DNA from: Actinomycetota bacterium
GTDB lineage: Bacteria; Actinomycetota; Actinomycetes; Nanopelagicales; Nanopelagicaceae
Reading direction: 5' to 3'
NCBI GenBank assembly: GCA_009698815.1
Contig: WLPJ01000004.1
Location: 62,001-126,000 of the forward strand
Length of the DNA: 64,000 nucleotides
In this document: positions 1-10,857 of the stretch, piece by piece
How the letters are laid out: each line of letters begins with the position of its first letter
How positions within the stretch are numbered: the first letter of the stretch is position 1
Notes under the pieces: model-generated
Told to the model about the DNA's origin: nothing
The model's database searches: none
Seen by the model: the letters and a program-made list of their open reading frames with translations, nothing else
Program-made: the position numbers and the translations under genes

Positions 1-1479
1 GAGAACATCAATTCCATCACGACGCTCAAATGCGGGAATATCACTTTGTACGGCGCCCTTTGGATAGCGAACCATGGAAGGTGCGTTAGAAATTTCTGCT
101 GCTTCGCGGAGCGTCTCTCGCAATCGCGCAGCATCACGCGGTGCGGCTACATGCATTGTTGGGACAATCCCGGTCAGTGCAAGATCCCAGATACCGTGGT
201 GCGAAGGTCCATCATCACCTGTTACTCCCGCACGATCTAAAACAAAAGTGACTCCAGCCTTGTGGAGTGCAACATCGAGTAAGAGTTGATCAAAGGCGCG
301 ATTTAAAAAAGTGGAATACAGTGCAACAACTGGATGTAAACCTGCAAATGCCATACCCGCCGCACTAGTTACAGCGTGTTGTTCGGCGATACCGACATCA
401 ATTGTGCGACTTGGAAACTCTTTTTCGAATGCAGCTAAACCGGTTGGCCCGAGCATGGCCGCCGTGATTGCAACTATATCTTTGCGTTCACGCGCAATTT
501 CAATTAGCTCTTCCGAGAAAACTTTCGTCCAGCTTGTGACGCTCTTTGAAAGTGAGGCTCCGGTAGCCGGATCAACTATGCCAACGGCGTGGAATTTCTC
601 TGCTTCATCGTCCATCGCAGGCTTATGGCCACGTCCTTTTTCAGTAATAGCATGAATCAGCACGGGCTCACCAAAAACTTTGGCTTTCTGTAACGCTTTT
701 TCCATTGCAGCTATGTCATGACCATCGATTGGCCCCATGTATTTAAGGCCAAGATCTTCAAACATGCCTTGTGGAGCGACAATATCTTTAATACCTTTTT
801 TCACGCCATGTAGCGTTTCGTAAATCGGAGTTCCGATAACTGGAGTCTTATGCAGAACATCTTTGCCCCAGTCAAGAAAGCGCTCATAACCACGCGTAAC
901 TCGCAAAGTTGATAAGTAAGTGGCCAAGCCACCAATTGTTGGCGAATAAGAACGCTCGTTATCGTTAACAATAATTACTAAGTTGCGAACTTCGGTTGCT
1001 GCAATGTTGTTAAGTGCTTCCCAAGACATGCCACCAGTAAGGGCGCCATCGCCTACAACTACGACTACGTGGCGATCAGTCTGACCCGTTTGCGCGAAGC
1101 CATAGGAAATCCCATCACCCCAAGAGAGCGCAGTTGACGCGTGCGAATTCTCAATAACATCATGCTCACTCTCGCTGCGGTTTGGATAACCCGCAATTCC
1201 GCCACGTTGGCGCAGACCATCAAAATCTGCCGCACGCCCAGTAATTATTTTATGAACATAAGATTGATGGCCAGTATCAAAGAGCACAACATCACGCGGA
1301 GAATCAAAGATGCGATGAATTGCCAGAGTTAATTCAACAACGCCTAAGTTGGGACCCAAGTGCCCGCCAGTCTTAGAAACTTTTTCAATCAAGAATTGGC
1401 GAATCTCTTCGCTAAGAGAAATAAGTTGAGCGCTATCCAGAGCCTTAATATCGGCAGGACTTTTAATTGACTCAAGCAT
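1..1479 (-). CDS. dxs: 1-deoxy-D-xylulose-5-phosphate synthase (3' end truncated by window edge)
   Basis: Manual minus-strand translation from ATG at 1479: [58 protein letters not shown]...; contains [16 protein letters not shown] and a C-terminal transketolase-like region. Absent from ORF track because no stop lies in the window. Confidence 0.95.
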   Translation of the reverse strand, partial: MLESIKSPADIKALDSAQLISLSEEIRQFLIEKVSKTGGHLGPNLGVVELTLAIHRIFDSPRDVVLFDTGHQSYVHKIITGRAADFDGLRQRGGIAGYPNRSESEHDVIENSHASTALSWGDGISYGFAQTGQTDRHVVVVVGDGALTGGMSWEALNNIAATEVRNLVIIVNDNERSYSPTIGGLATYLSTLRVTRGYERFLDWGKDVLHKTPVIGTPIYETLHGVKKGIKDIVAPQGMFEDLGLKYMGPIDGHDIAAMEKALQKAKVFGEPVLIHAITEKGRGHKPAMDDEAEKFHAVGIVDPATGASLSKSVTSWTKVFSEELIEIARERKDIVAITAAMLGPTGLAAFEKEFPSRTIDVGIAEQHAVTSAAGMAFAGLHPVVALYSTFLNRAFDQLLLDVALHKAGVTFVLDRAGVTGDDGPSHHGIWDLALTGIVPTMHVAAPRDAARLRETLREAAEISNAPSMVRYPKGAVQSDIPAFERRDGIDVL

Positions 1480-1517
1480 GGCTAAAGTCTAGTTTGCGAT
1501 CCCTTTTTTCGCGATAT

Positions 1518-4175
1518 TTACACAAGTAATTGGCGGAGCACATACTGCATGATCCCGCCATGGCGGTAATAATCACCTTCACCTGGCGTATCGATACGCA
1601 CCTTTGCGTTGAAGGTCTTATCCCCTGCAGTGACTTTCACTTCTTTAGGAACGCCACCGTTATTTAATTCGGTTATGCCAGAGATCGCAAATGTCTCGCT
1701 TCCGATAAGACCGAGTGATTTCGCAGTGTCTCCATCTTTAAATTGCAGTGGAAGGACGCCCATTCCAATTAAGTTAGAACGGTGGATACGTTCGAAACTT
1801 TCTGCAATGACGGCGCGTACTCCAAGTAGTGCGGTGCCTTTTGCCGCCCAGTCACGTGAAGAACCAGACCCGTACTCTTTACCTGCCAAAATAACTAGCG
1901 GAATCCCTGCGCTTTGATAAGCAATGGATGCATCGTAAATAGTTACTTGATCTCCACCACTCAGGAAGTTTCGGGTAAAACCACCTTCGACTCCATCCAA
2001 CAATAAATTCTTTAGGCGAATATTGGCAAAAGTTCCACGGATCATCACTTCGTGATTTCCGCGACGAGAACCGTAAGAGTTAAAGTCAGCACGAGCAACA
2101 TTCTGCGCTTCCAAATACTTGCCGGCGGGAGAATCGCCTCTAATATTTCCAGCTGGAGAAATGTGGTCTGTTGTTACGGAATCTCCCAAAATTGCCAAAA
2201 CTCGTGCTCCAGAGATATCTGTAACTGGTGTTGGATTTGCCGGCATGCCATCAAAATAAGGAGGCTTGCGTACATAAGTTGACTGCGCATCCCACTCGAA
2301 AGTTTTACCAGTTGGCGTATCTAAAGACTTCCAGCGGTGATCACCGTCAAAGACCGTTGCATAATCTTTCTTAAACATTTCAGAGGAAATCGAAGAATCA
2401 ATCACCTCCTGAATCTCTTGCGCACTTGGCCAAATCTCCGCCAGAAGAACTTCCTTGCCATCTTTATCGGTACCAAGCGAATCTTTTTCAAAATCATGGT
2501 TCATGGTTCCAGCTAGTGCGTAGGCAACAACTAGCGGAGGCGAGGCTAGGTAGTTCATCTTCACATCAGGGCTGATGCGACCCTCAAAGTTTCGATTGCC
2601 TGAAAGCACGGCGGTTACTGCTAAGTCATGCTCATTTACTGACTTGCTGATCTCTATTGGCAACGGACCTGAGTTGCCGATACAAGTGACACAACCGTAG
2701 CCAACCAAGTTAAAGCCGAGCGCGTCCATGTACTGCGTAAGTCCTGCACGGTCGTAGTAATCGGTAACAACTTTTGATCCAGGAGCCAGCGTTGTCTTTA
2801 CCCAAGGCTTGGATGTAAGTCCACGCTCCACAGCTTTCTTGGCAAGCAGTGCTGCGCCAATCATTACTGATGGATTAGAAGTATTTGTGCAAGATGTAAT
2901 TGATGCGATTACAACATCTCCATTTTTAATTGTTGTGGCTTTGCTTCCAACGTTTATGGGATAAGCCTCTTTGCCAGTCTTATCTGTGAAGTAGGTAGGC
3001 AGAACTTTTTCAAATGAACTCTTTGATGCGGTCAGTGAAATGCGATCTTGCGGGCGCTTTGGTCCAGAAATTGAAGGAACAACTGTCGAAAGATCGAGTT
3101 CGATATGTTCTGAAAAACGTGGAGTAACTGACGGGTCGTGCCACATTCCCTGTGTTTTGGCATATTGCTCAACAAGTGCAATTTGATCTTCGCTGCGCCC
3201 GGTCAATCGCAAATAATGCAAGGTTTCGTCATCGATTGGGAAGATGGCACAAGTTGAACCGTATTCGGGGCTCATGTTTCCAATCGTTGTTCGGTTAGCC
3301 ATTGGCACCGAGACCACACCTGGGCCATAAAATTCCACAAACTTTCCGACCACTCCGTGCTTTCGCAACATCTCTGTGATGGTTAGCGCCATATCTGTAG
3401 CAGTTGTTCCGACAGGAAGTGATCCACTTAATTTAAATCCGACAACGCGTGGAATCAACATCGATACTGGCTGACCAAGTAACGCTGCTTCTGCCTCGAT
3501 TCCGCCTACGCCCCAGCCAAGGACTCCGAGTCCATTAACCATAGTTGTGTGCGAATCAGTACCAACAACAGTATCTGGATAAGCGCGTAAAACTCCGTTT
3601 ACGGTACGAGTCATAACAACTCGTGCCAAGAATTCGATATTTACTTGGTGAACAATTCCGGTGCCCGGTGGAACAACTTTAAATTCATCAAAGGCACTTT
3701 GCCCCCAGCGCAAGAAGCGATAACGCTCACGATTGCGTTCGTATTCAATATCTGTGTTCTTCTCAAATGAATCTTTTGTCCCGAAAACATCTGCAATAAC
3801 TGAGTGGTCGATAACGAGTTCTGCAGGTGCCAGCGGATTAACTTTTGCTGGGTCTCCCCCAAGATCAACAATGGCCTCGCGCATAGTTGCTAAATCAACG
3901 ATGCAAGGAACTCCTGTGAAATCCTGCATGATGACGCGAGCTGGAGTGAATTGAATTTCGGTGTCGGGTTCAACTGATGGATCCCATTGCGCCAGCGCCT
4001 TGATATGTTCGGCGGTGATATTTGCGCCATCTTCTGTGCGAAGCAAATTTTCTAGAAGGACTTTGAGCGAGAACGGTAGGTTGGTTGCGCCTTCGACCTT
4101 GGAGATATCAAATATTTCAAAGTCTTTTCCAGCAACGTTTAAATTCTTCTTGGCACCTAACGAATTCTTACTCAT
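1518..4175 (-). CDS. acnA: aconitate hydratase AcnA
   Basis: 885 aa; [79 protein letters not shown]. Confidence 0.97.
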   Translation of the reverse strand: MSKNSLGAKKNLNVAGKDFEIFDISKVEGATNLPFSLKVLLENLLRTEDGANITAEHIKALAQWDPSVEPDTEIQFTPARVIMQDFTGVPCIVDLATMREAIVDLGGDPAKVNPLAPAELVIDHSVIADVFGTKDSFEKNTDIEYERNRERYRFLRWGQSAFDEFKVVPPGTGIVHQVNIEFLARVVMTRTVNGVLRAYPDTVVGTDSHTTMVNGLGVLGWGVGGIEAEAALLGQPVSMLIPRVVGFKLSGSLPVGTTATDMALTITEMLRKHGVVGKFVEFYGPGVVSVPMANRTTIGNMSPEYGSTCAIFPIDDETLHYLRLTGRSEDQIALVEQYAKTQGMWHDPSVTPRFSEHIELDLSTVVPSISGPKRPQDRISLTASKSSFEKVLPTYFTDKTGKEAYPINVGSKATTIKNGDVVIASITSCTNTSNPSVMIGAALLAKKAVERGLTSKPWVKTTLAPGSKVVTDYYDRAGLTQYMDALGFNLVGYGCVTCIGNSGPLPIEISKSVNEHDLAVTAVLSGNRNFEGRISPDVKMNYLASPPLVVAYALAGTMNHDFEKDSLGTDKDGKEVLLAEIWPSAQEIQEVIDSSISSEMFKKDYATVFDGDHRWKSLDTPTGKTFEWDAQSTYVRKPPYFDGMPANPTPVTDISGARVLAILGDSVTTDHISPAGNIRGDSPAGKYLEAQNVARADFNSYGSRRGNHEVMIRGTFANIRLKNLLLDGVEGGFTRNFLSGGDQVTIYDASIAYQSAGIPLVILAGKEYGSGSSRDWAAKGTALLGVRAVIAESFERIHRSNLIGMGVLPLQFKDGDTAKSLGLIGSETFAISGITELNNGGVPKEVKVTAGDKTFNAKVRIDTPGEGDYYRHGGIMQYVLRQLLV

Positions 4176-4205
4176 ATATTTTCCTTAACTCATTTTATCT
4201 TGACA

Positions 4206-5444
4206 TCAAGATACCTTAATTGGGGTAAATAGCGCAACCGATTCGATGTGATGTGTCATTGGGAAAAGGTCGAAGGCGCGCATTTGCTGCAATTTATATC
4301 CCGCTTCCCCCAAGTACGTTGTATCTCGCGCTAAGGCGGCCGGATCGCAAGCGATATAAACAATCGATCTTGGCTTTAGCGCAACCATGGCGGTAACTAC
4401 ATCTTTACCTGCGCCCTCGCGAGGTGGATCAAGAACTATTACATCTGCTTTAGAAAAACGCGGCAATAGCTTTGCTACATCGCCCGTGTGGACTGAAACA
4501 TTTGAGAAATCGGCAAAATTACGCATCGCATCGGCGGTTGCGTTCTTGCTGCCCTCAACTAGGTCAACGCTTCCAGACTCTCCAACCAATTCTAAAAATT
4601 GTGAAGTAAATAGACCAACTCCGCCATATAGGTCCAGAACTTTGTCACCCAGCTGCAATTTTGCGTATTCCAAAACTGCTTTGGTAAGCACTGTTGGGGC
4701 TAACTTATGACTCTGCCAAAAAGATCGCTGCGAAACTTCAAGTGCAAATCCATTTACTTCATACTGTCCAACATCAGGCCCTTCGCTGGTGCGGACCGGC
4801 GTGTCATCACGCGAATAGCCCGTTGCAATCGTGCGTTCTCCCGTCGAAGATAGCGAAACTTCAACTCGTAGATCGCCCTTCCAACGCCTTGAGCTCAGTT
4901 CTTGATACTTCATTTCAGGTGAAAGTATTCGGCAATCACTTACTGGTATTACCTTGTTGCTGCGTGCCTGCTTGAATCCCAAATCTCCGTTGCGAGTTGT
5001 TACGGCGTTGAATCTAGTTCGATAGCCGAGGGCAGCGCCGACTTCTTCAACGTCGACTTCGATATCTTGCTTAGCAATTCTAGAAAATTGCTCAGTGATT
5101 ACCTCACTTTTTAACTGACGTTGACGAGGCAGGGAAATATGTTGAAAATCGCATCCACCACAACCTGCGCGGTGCGCAAATTGACATGGTGCGCTCACGC
5201 GATCTGGTGAAGCGGTAACAACCGAAATTACATCGGCTCGATTAAATGAACTTCCAGTTCCAGTGATTTCTATTTCTACCTCTTCGCCCGGAATTCCGTG
5301 GCGCACAAAAATCACAGCACCCAGATGTCGAACAATGAAGTGGCCGCCGTGCGCCACTTTTTCAATAGTGACTATAAAACGATCTCCAACCGCGAGGTCA
5401 ACACGATCTGCGGGAATTCGTGGGTTAGCCTCTTTTGATGTCAT
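4206..5444 (-). CDS. class I SAM-dependent RNA (uracil-5-)methyltransferase, TrmA/RumA family with TRAM domain
   Basis: FeS-type CQFAHRAGCGGCDFQHI, VLDLYGGVGLFTSQF, VLDPPREGAGKDV, YIACDPAALARD. Confidence 0.92.
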   Translation of the reverse strand: MTSKEANPRIPADRVDLAVGDRFIVTIEKVAHGGHFIVRHLGAVIFVRHGIPGEEVEIEITGTGSSFNRADVISVVTASPDRVSAPCQFAHRAGCGGCDFQHISLPRQRQLKSEVITEQFSRIAKQDIEVDVEEVGAALGYRTRFNAVTTRNGDLGFKQARSNKVIPVSDCRILSPEMKYQELSSRRWKGDLRVEVSLSSTGERTIATGYSRDDTPVRTSEGPDVGQYEVNGFALEVSQRSFWQSHKLAPTVLTKAVLEYAKLQLGDKVLDLYGGVGLFTSQFLELVGESGSVDLVEGSKNATADAMRNFADFSNVSVHTGDVAKLLPRFSKADVIVLDPPREGAGKDVVTAMVALKPRSIVYIACDPAALARDTTYLGEAGYKLQQMRAFDLFPMTHHIESVALFTPIKVS

Positions 5445-5476
5445 AAAGCCAAGCCTAAGGGGGTAGTGTTGACCTT

Positions 5477-6142
5477 GTGCACGTTGTGATTATGGGATGC
5501 GGTCGCGTTGGATCTTCTTTAGCCACCGAACTTGAAGCTGCTGGACATTCAGTTGCGATAATTGACCAATCTCGCGAAGCTTTTCGTCGCCTTGGCCCTG
5601 ACTTTAAAGGTCGCACCATCTCAGGCGTAGGTTTTGATCGCGATACTTTGCTGGAAGCCGGGATCGAAACTGCCGATGCCTTTGCAGCGGTAAGCAATGG
5701 TGATAACTCAAATATTTTGGCAGCGCGCGTTGCTCGTGAAACTTACGGCGTTGCAAATGTAGTTGCTCGAATTTACGACCCAGGTCGTGCAGAAATTTAT
5801 CAACGCCTGGGTATTCCAACAGTTGCCACGGTTATTTGGGCAACAGATCAAATTTTGCGTCGCCTTGTTCCCGAAGGATCGCGCTCTGAATGGCGCGATG
5901 CCAGCGGATCAATCCAACTCTGTGAGATGCACCCACATAAAGACTGGTTTGGTTCACCAATTGCAGTTTTGGAAGAAACCACCGGGGCTCGTGTCGCCTT
6001 CATTACGCGATTAGGTGAAGGACTAATTCCAGATACTCACACCGTTCTTCAAGAAGGCGATCTAGTTCACGTAACTGTGCGCGATGAAGATATTGTCAAG
6101 GTCGAAGAAATTTTGGCGCGCTCTCCGGAGGATCATTCATGA
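5477..6142 (+). CDS. trkA: TrkA-type potassium uptake regulatory protein (RCK N and C domains)
   Basis: MHVVIMGCGRVGSSLATELEAAGHSVAIID Rossmann motif, C-terminal TrkA_C; GTG start. Confidence 0.9.
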   Translation: MHVVIMGCGRVGSSLATELEAAGHSVAIIDQSREAFRRLGPDFKGRTISGVGFDRDTLLEAGIETADAFAAVSNGDNSNILAARVARETYGVANVVARIYDPGRAEIYQRLGIPTVATVIWATDQILRRLVPEGSRSEWRDASGSIQLCEMHPHKDWFGSPIAVLEETTGARVAFITRLGEGLIPDTHTVLQEGDLVHVTVRDEDIVKVEEILARSPEDHS

Positions 6143-6798
6143 GAATTGCAATAGCAGGAGCCGGAAATGTTGGTCGTGCTATCGCACGCGAACTTCTAGA
6201 TAACGGTCACCAAGTACTTCTCATCGACCGCGATCCTAAAGCGCTTAAAATGGAATCGGTTCCAGATGCTGAATGGCTAATGGCTGATGCGTGCGAGATT
6301 ACTTCGCTAGACAAAGCAGTTCTAAATAACTGTCAGGTACTGGTCGCCGCGACCGGTGATGACAAAGTTAATTTGGTTGCATCCTTGCTTGCCAAGACAG
6401 AATATGGCGTCCCCCGCGTTGTCGCGCGTATTAACCACCCAAAGAATGAATGGCTATTTGATTCTTCATGGGGCGTAGACGTTGCGGTGTCGACTCCAAG
6501 AATAATTTCCGCCCTCGTTGAAGAAGCGGTAAGCGTCGGCGATGTTGTTCGCTTATTCTCATTCCGTAAAGGCCAAGCCAACTTAGTCGAATTAACCCTG
6601 CCTGATACTTCAAGTTGTATCGGAAAGACTGTTGAGGAAATTGAGCTTCCAGATGACGCATCGCTAGCAGCAATTGTTCGCGATGGACGAGTAATTACCC
6701 CGACTCCAACAGATGTATTTAGCGCGGGTGACGAACTACTATTTGTCGCTTCAACAACTGCTGAAGGTTTAATCAAATCCTGCTTTATCGCTGGCTAA
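6139..6798 (+). CDS. trkA: second TrkA-type potassium uptake regulatory protein
   Basis: MRIAIAGAGNVGRAIARELLDNGHQVLLIDRD; 4-bp overlap with upstream trkA. Confidence 0.9.
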   Translation: MRIAIAGAGNVGRAIARELLDNGHQVLLIDRDPKALKMESVPDAEWLMADACEITSLDKAVLNNCQVLVAATGDDKVNLVASLLAKTEYGVPRVVARINHPKNEWLFDSSWGVDVAVSTPRIISALVEEAVSVGDVVRLFSFRKGQANLVELTLPDTSSCIGKTVEEIELPDDASLAAIVRDGRVITPTPTDVFSAGDELLFVASTTAEGLIKSCFIAG

Positions 6799-6817
6799 CT
6801 ACCTTATTGCTGGCTAA

Positions 6818-7453
6818 CTAATTGTGTGATTTAGTTGTTGGCACGCTCTTTAAAATCATCCACGAACCGTAAGCGGTTGCTAAAAAGAGTGGATACCCCA
6901 TTGCCAGGTTTACCGTTCCAAGTAAATTAACATTTCCACTTCTATAAATTGGGTACTGCACTGCAATTCGCGTAAAGAACATCAAGACCCAGAGCCAACT
7001 TGCTCGCTTATAGGCGCGGGCGCGGGCAGGATCTTTGCGCCAAGTTAAGTTCTCGCCCAAAATCGGACCAAGAAGAACTCCCAAAATTGGCCAACCTGCC
7101 AGATTTGCGATTAAGTACACACTTCCGTAACCCAGGTTTGTTAGCAACTTCGGAATATATAAATCACTCGCGTTACCGGATCGATTTGCAAACCAAGCAC
7201 ATATAAGAGAACCGATTAGCCCCGAAATCGCATGTTGAATAGTGTCGCGCTTAGCAAGACGAATAACTGTTAAAACAGCTGAGACGACAAGGGAGGCGAT
7301 CAAAGCCTGACGCAGATCATCGGCAACGTTAAAGACAACGAGGAAAACTATTGAAGGAATGCCGGAATCGATTAAGCCTTTCTTGCCACCAAAAGCTGCA
7401 AGAACTTTATCCTTATCGGCGCCTTCATCTGCGCCTGGTATCTGGCTCATCAT
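6818..7453 (-). CDS. DUF3159 family membrane protein
   Basis: Actinobacterial DUF3159-like multi-TM protein next to dut and trkA. Confidence 0.75.
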   Translation of the reverse strand: MMSQIPGADEGADKDKVLAAFGGKKGLIDSGIPSIVFLVVFNVADDLRQALIASLVVSAVLTVIRLAKRDTIQHAISGLIGSLICAWFANRSGNASDLYIPKLLTNLGYGSVYLIANLAGWPILGVLLGPILGENLTWRKDPARARAYKRASWLWVLMFFTRIAVQYPIYRSGNVNLLGTVNLAMGYPLFLATAYGSWMILKSVPTTKSHN

Positions 7454-7887
7454 CTTCCAGTTGATCCAAATCCACCTGTGCCGCGACCGGATCCAGGTAA
7501 ATTTTCTACTTCAACAAATTCGGCGTGCTCTACTTGTTGGATTACTAATTGCGCAATGCGCTCTCCACGTTTAAATGTAACGCTCTCTTTGGGATCGTGA
7601 TTTATTAGAATAATTTGTAACTCACCACGGTAGCCCGCATCAACTGTGCCCGGCGCGTTCACCATGGTGACACCGTGTTTAATCGCTAACCCAGATCGGG
7701 GATGGACGAGTGCAACATATCCATTGGGTAGCGCAATTGAGATTCCAGTTGGAACTAGTGCGCGTTCACCGGGAGCCAGAGTTACATCAACTCGGGCCAC
7801 CAAATCAGCGCCTGCATCTCCACCTTTGGCATAAGTTGGCAACGGCAAGTCAGGATCTAAACGAGTAACCAGAACTTTTACGCCCAT
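7450..7887 (-). CDS. dut: dUTP diphosphatase
   Basis: PTYAKGGDAGADLVAR, VHPRSGLAIKHGVTMVNAPGTVDAGYRGEL, RGTGGFGSTGR. Confidence 0.97.
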   Translation of the reverse strand: MGVKVLVTRLDPDLPLPTYAKGGDAGADLVARVDVTLAPGERALVPTGISIALPNGYVALVHPRSGLAIKHGVTMVNAPGTVDAGYRGELQIILINHDPKESVTFKRGERIAQLVIQQVEHAEFVEVENLPGSGRGTGGFGSTGR

Positions 7888-8477
7888 TATGGATTGATCT
7901 CAAATTCAGGATCCACAAATGCCAAGATCTCTGGGGTCTTAGCAATGTGTTCTAAATATTCTTTTGGAGCATTTTCCAAGAAGTGCGACATTGGAACGAC
8001 AACAAATAGCGCAGCTGCTTTAACTGCTATTTCACCATCGGCACCACCAAGGCGTCCTTCAGCAGCGGTGTAAACCTTGCGATTAACCTGGCCGGTAATT
8101 CGTGCCGTTATGTGAATCGTTGTTCCTAACGGAACTGGCTTTAGAAAATCAGTTTCTAGCCGCGCCGTCACTGCGGGAGCGCGAATTAGCCACATTAATT
8201 TTCCAAGCGCTTCATCGAATGCAAGTGATAACAATCCGCCATGTGCCAAACCCGGAGCGCCTTGATGATTTTCGGTGACCGTGAACTCAGCAGTTAGATC
8301 TGCGCCAGCACCAGCGTGCGCAACTAAATGCAATCCAGTCGGATGCAATTCACCACAACCAAAGCAATGGCCAAAGTGAGATGGAATTCTAGTTCCGATC
8401 TCAGGAGCTTTGGGATGGCGATCCGGAATACTCACTCCTTCTGGAGGCGTGGTGCTAGCTACTCGACTCATGCGCAT
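7887..8477 (-). CDS. hotdog-fold (PaaI-like) thioesterase
   Basis: HFGHCFGCGELHPTGL, HQGAPGLAHGGLLSLAFDEALG. Confidence 0.8.
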   Translation of the reverse strand: MRMSRVASTTPPEGVSIPDRHPKAPEIGTRIPSHFGHCFGCGELHPTGLHLVAHAGAGADLTAEFTVTENHQGAPGLAHGGLLSLAFDEALGKLMWLIRAPAVTARLETDFLKPVPLGTTIHITARITGQVNRKVYTAAEGRLGGADGEIAVKAAALFVVVPMSHFLENAPKEYLEHIAKTPEILAFVDPEFEINP

Positions 8478-8502
8478 ACTTTACTTGATCTAGACTGCGA
8501 TA

Positions 8503-8937
8503 GTGATATTCACGGAAGTGCTCCGCCCGCCTATCTGGGTGCTCGCCTTTATTTATTTCATGTTTCTATCACTTGTAATCGCAATCTGGGCCGCCTTTGA
8601 CACAACTGCGACGATTGTTGCGCTCGCCATTGCAACGCTAGCAATTCCCTTCATCGTCCAATCCTTAACCTCAAGAATTGGCGTAGATCAGAATGAATTG
8701 CGAATAGATCAGGCACACATCGAGCTTAAGTACTTGGGAAAAGTTACTGTCCTGGATTCTGATGCGATGCGCTTGCTGCGTACGCGCGATGCCGACCCGG
8801 CAGCGTTCTTGGCGATTAAATTCTGGGCCGCTAAGGGAATTAAAATTGAAGTAACTGATCCGCGCGATGCCACACCTTATTGGCTTATAACGAGCAAACG
8901 CGGCGAGAAGCTCGCCGCGTTGCTTACCAAATCGTAA
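8503..8937 (+). CDS. DUF3093 family membrane protein
   Basis: N-terminal TM hairpin and conserved actinobacterial position adjacent to dut/DUF4193. Confidence 0.7.
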   Translation: MIFTEVLRPPIWVLAFIYFMFLSLVIAIWAAFDTTATIVALAIATLAIPFIVQSLTSRIGVDQNELRIDQAHIELKYLGKVTVLDSDAMRLLRTRDADPAAFLAIKFWAAKGIKIEVTDPRDATPYWLITSKRGEKLAALLTKS

Positions 8938-8942
8938 TTAGA

Positions 8943-9239
8943 TTAACCGCACTCTTTACAGACCGCTTTAGGTCCCTCACCGCTTGCAAGTTGAGTTATG
9001 TGATGCACCAAGAAACAACGAGAACAAGTAAATTCATCTGTTTGTTTTGGAACTACTCGGACTGCAAGTTCTTCACCAGATAAATCTGCGCCAGGAAGTT
9101 CGAGATTTTCTGCCGCCTCTGCTTCATCAACATCAATCTGTCCAGATTGAGCATCGACGCGCTTTGCCTTTAACTCTTCTAACGACTCCTCGTGGAGTTC
9201 TTCATCCGTTTTTCGGGGGGTGTCGTAATCTGTTGCCAC
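8943..9239 (-). CDS. DUF4193 family zinc-ribbon-like protein
   Basis: Start reassigned from 9314 to GTG at 9239: (V/M)ATDYDTPRKTDEELHEESLEELKAKR... with CSRCFLVHH...CKECG. Confidence 0.85.
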   Translation of the reverse strand: MATDYDTPRKTDEELHEESLEELKAKRVDAQSGQIDVDEAEAAENLELPGADLSGEELAVRVVPKQTDEFTCSRCFLVHHITQLASGEGPKAVCKECG

Positions 9240-9393
9240 TGCTCTCACCTCACTCACACCAATTAAATACCTCTTCTCGATTGAGAAAGGCTGAACGGGC
9301 GCATACTCGCGCATTTACCCGATATTAGCCGATACAACCATCGGCGTGTCGCGGATATTCCCGCTTCCCAAGGTGATTTCCATCCCTATGGCT

Positions 9394-10857
9394 TTATTTC
9401 AGCGCGTTCTCGATCGCCTTAGCAAGTCCTCCATCTACAAATGCATGTATCAAAGTGCCCGCTTCGACATATTCCTCGCTAAGAATCTCGCCAGTTTCAT
9501 GAATTGCACTTACTAAATCTCCGCGATCATATGGAATTGTTGCTGTTACTTCAATATTTGGATGAGGTAAAGATTTTTCAATCGCTTGAACTAGTCCTTC
9601 AATTCCAAATCCGGTTCGGGCCGAAAATGCAAAACTATTCTTTTCTTTTCGTAAAATCTCCATCACGACTTCTGGGTCAGCCGCATCTACCTTATTTATG
9701 GCAATAATCTCCGGAATATCTCCACCACCAATTTCAGTGATTACTTCGCGTACGGCTCGGATTTGCTCAAAAGGATCACTGTGCGAACCGTCAACAACAT
9801 GAACAATTAAATCAGAACCAGATACTTCTTCCAGCGTTGATTTGAAGGCATCAATTAATTGATGTGGAAGGTGACGAACAAAACCAACAGTGTCAGAGAG
9901 GGTATATACCCGACCTTCGGCAGTCTGAGTCTTTCTAACCGTTGGATCCAACGTTGCAAAGAGCGCGTTTTCAACCAGCACACCGGCATCAGTTAATTTG
10001 TTTAGAAGAGATGACTTGCCAGCGTTGGTGTAACCCGCAATTGCAACGGATGGAATGTTAAAACGTTTGCGTTCTTGTCGCTTGGTATCACGCGAAACTT
10101 TCATCTCGGCAATCTCGCGACGTAGTTTGGCCATCTTGTCGCGAATTCTGCGCCGATCAGTTTCGATCTTGGTCTCACCAGGGCCACGACCACCGATTCC
10201 AGCACCACCTGCTGCGCGTCCACCAACCTGGCGAGAAAGTGAATCTCCCCAACCGCGCAGTCTTGGAAGTAAATATGCAATCTGCGCTAACTCAACCTGC
10301 GCCTTACCTTCTTTACTCTTGGCATGCTGGGCAAATATATCCAGAATCAAAGCGGTGCGGTCTACAACTTTGACCTTTAATTTATCCTCGAGCTGACGCA
10401 ATTGCGAAGGTGATAGTTCGCCATCGCAGATAACAGTATCGGCGCCAGTTGACGCAACTATTTGGCGCAGTTCAATTACTTTTCCCGAACCAATATAAGT
10501 TGCTGGATCTGGTTTATCGCGTCGTTGAATCAAGGCATCTAAAACTTCAGAACCTGCCGTCTCAGCTAGCGCTTTTAGTTCCGCTAATGAATTTTCCGCC
10601 ATTTCGGCGCTACCTTCAGTCCAAACACCAACCAAGACAACGCGTTCTAGTTGTAGCTGGCGATATTCAGCTTCTGAAATATCTTGAAGCTCTGTTGAAA
10701 AACCTTTCACGCGACGTAGCGCATGGCGATCTGCTAAATCAGGTTGTGAGCTAACTTCGTAATCGTTCTCATCAGCATCAAAATCTGCTGCTACTCGCGC
10801 GCTTTCGCGTAATAGTTCTTCGAATAAATCATTGTTACGTGGCTCGTCTGCGCTCAT
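9394..10857 (-). CDS. hflX: GTPase HflX
   Basis: GRGPGETKIETDRRRIRDKMAKL, GYTNAGKSSLLNKLT, DTVGFVRHLPHQLIDAFKSTLEE. Confidence 0.97.
   Translation of the reverse strand: MSADEPRNNDLFEELLRESARVAADFDADENDYEVSSQPDLADRHALRRVKGFSTELQDISEAEYRQLQLERVVLVGVWTEGSAEMAENSLAELKALAETAGSEVLDALIQRRDKPDPATYIGSGKVIELRQIVASTGADTVICDGELSPSQLRQLEDKLKVKVVDRTALILDIFAQHAKSKEGKAQVELAQIAYLLPRLRGWGDSLSRQVGGRAAGGAGIGGRGPGETKIETDRRRIRDKMAKLRREIAEMKVSRDTKRQERKRFNIPSVAIAGYTNAGKSSLLNKLTDAGVLVENALFATLDPTVRKTQTAEGRVYTLSDTVGFVRHLPHQLIDAFKSTLEEVSGSDLIVHVVDGSHSDPFEQIRAVREVITEIGGGDIPEIIAINKVDAADPEVVMEILRKEKNSFAFSARTGFGIEGLVQAIEKSLPHPNIEVTATIPYDRGDLVSAIHETGEILSEEYVEAGTLIHAFVDGGLAKAIENALK

Noticed and set aside
1141-1332. Small plus-strand ORFs within 1-1480
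   Set aside because: They overlap the open dxs reading frame on the minus strand.
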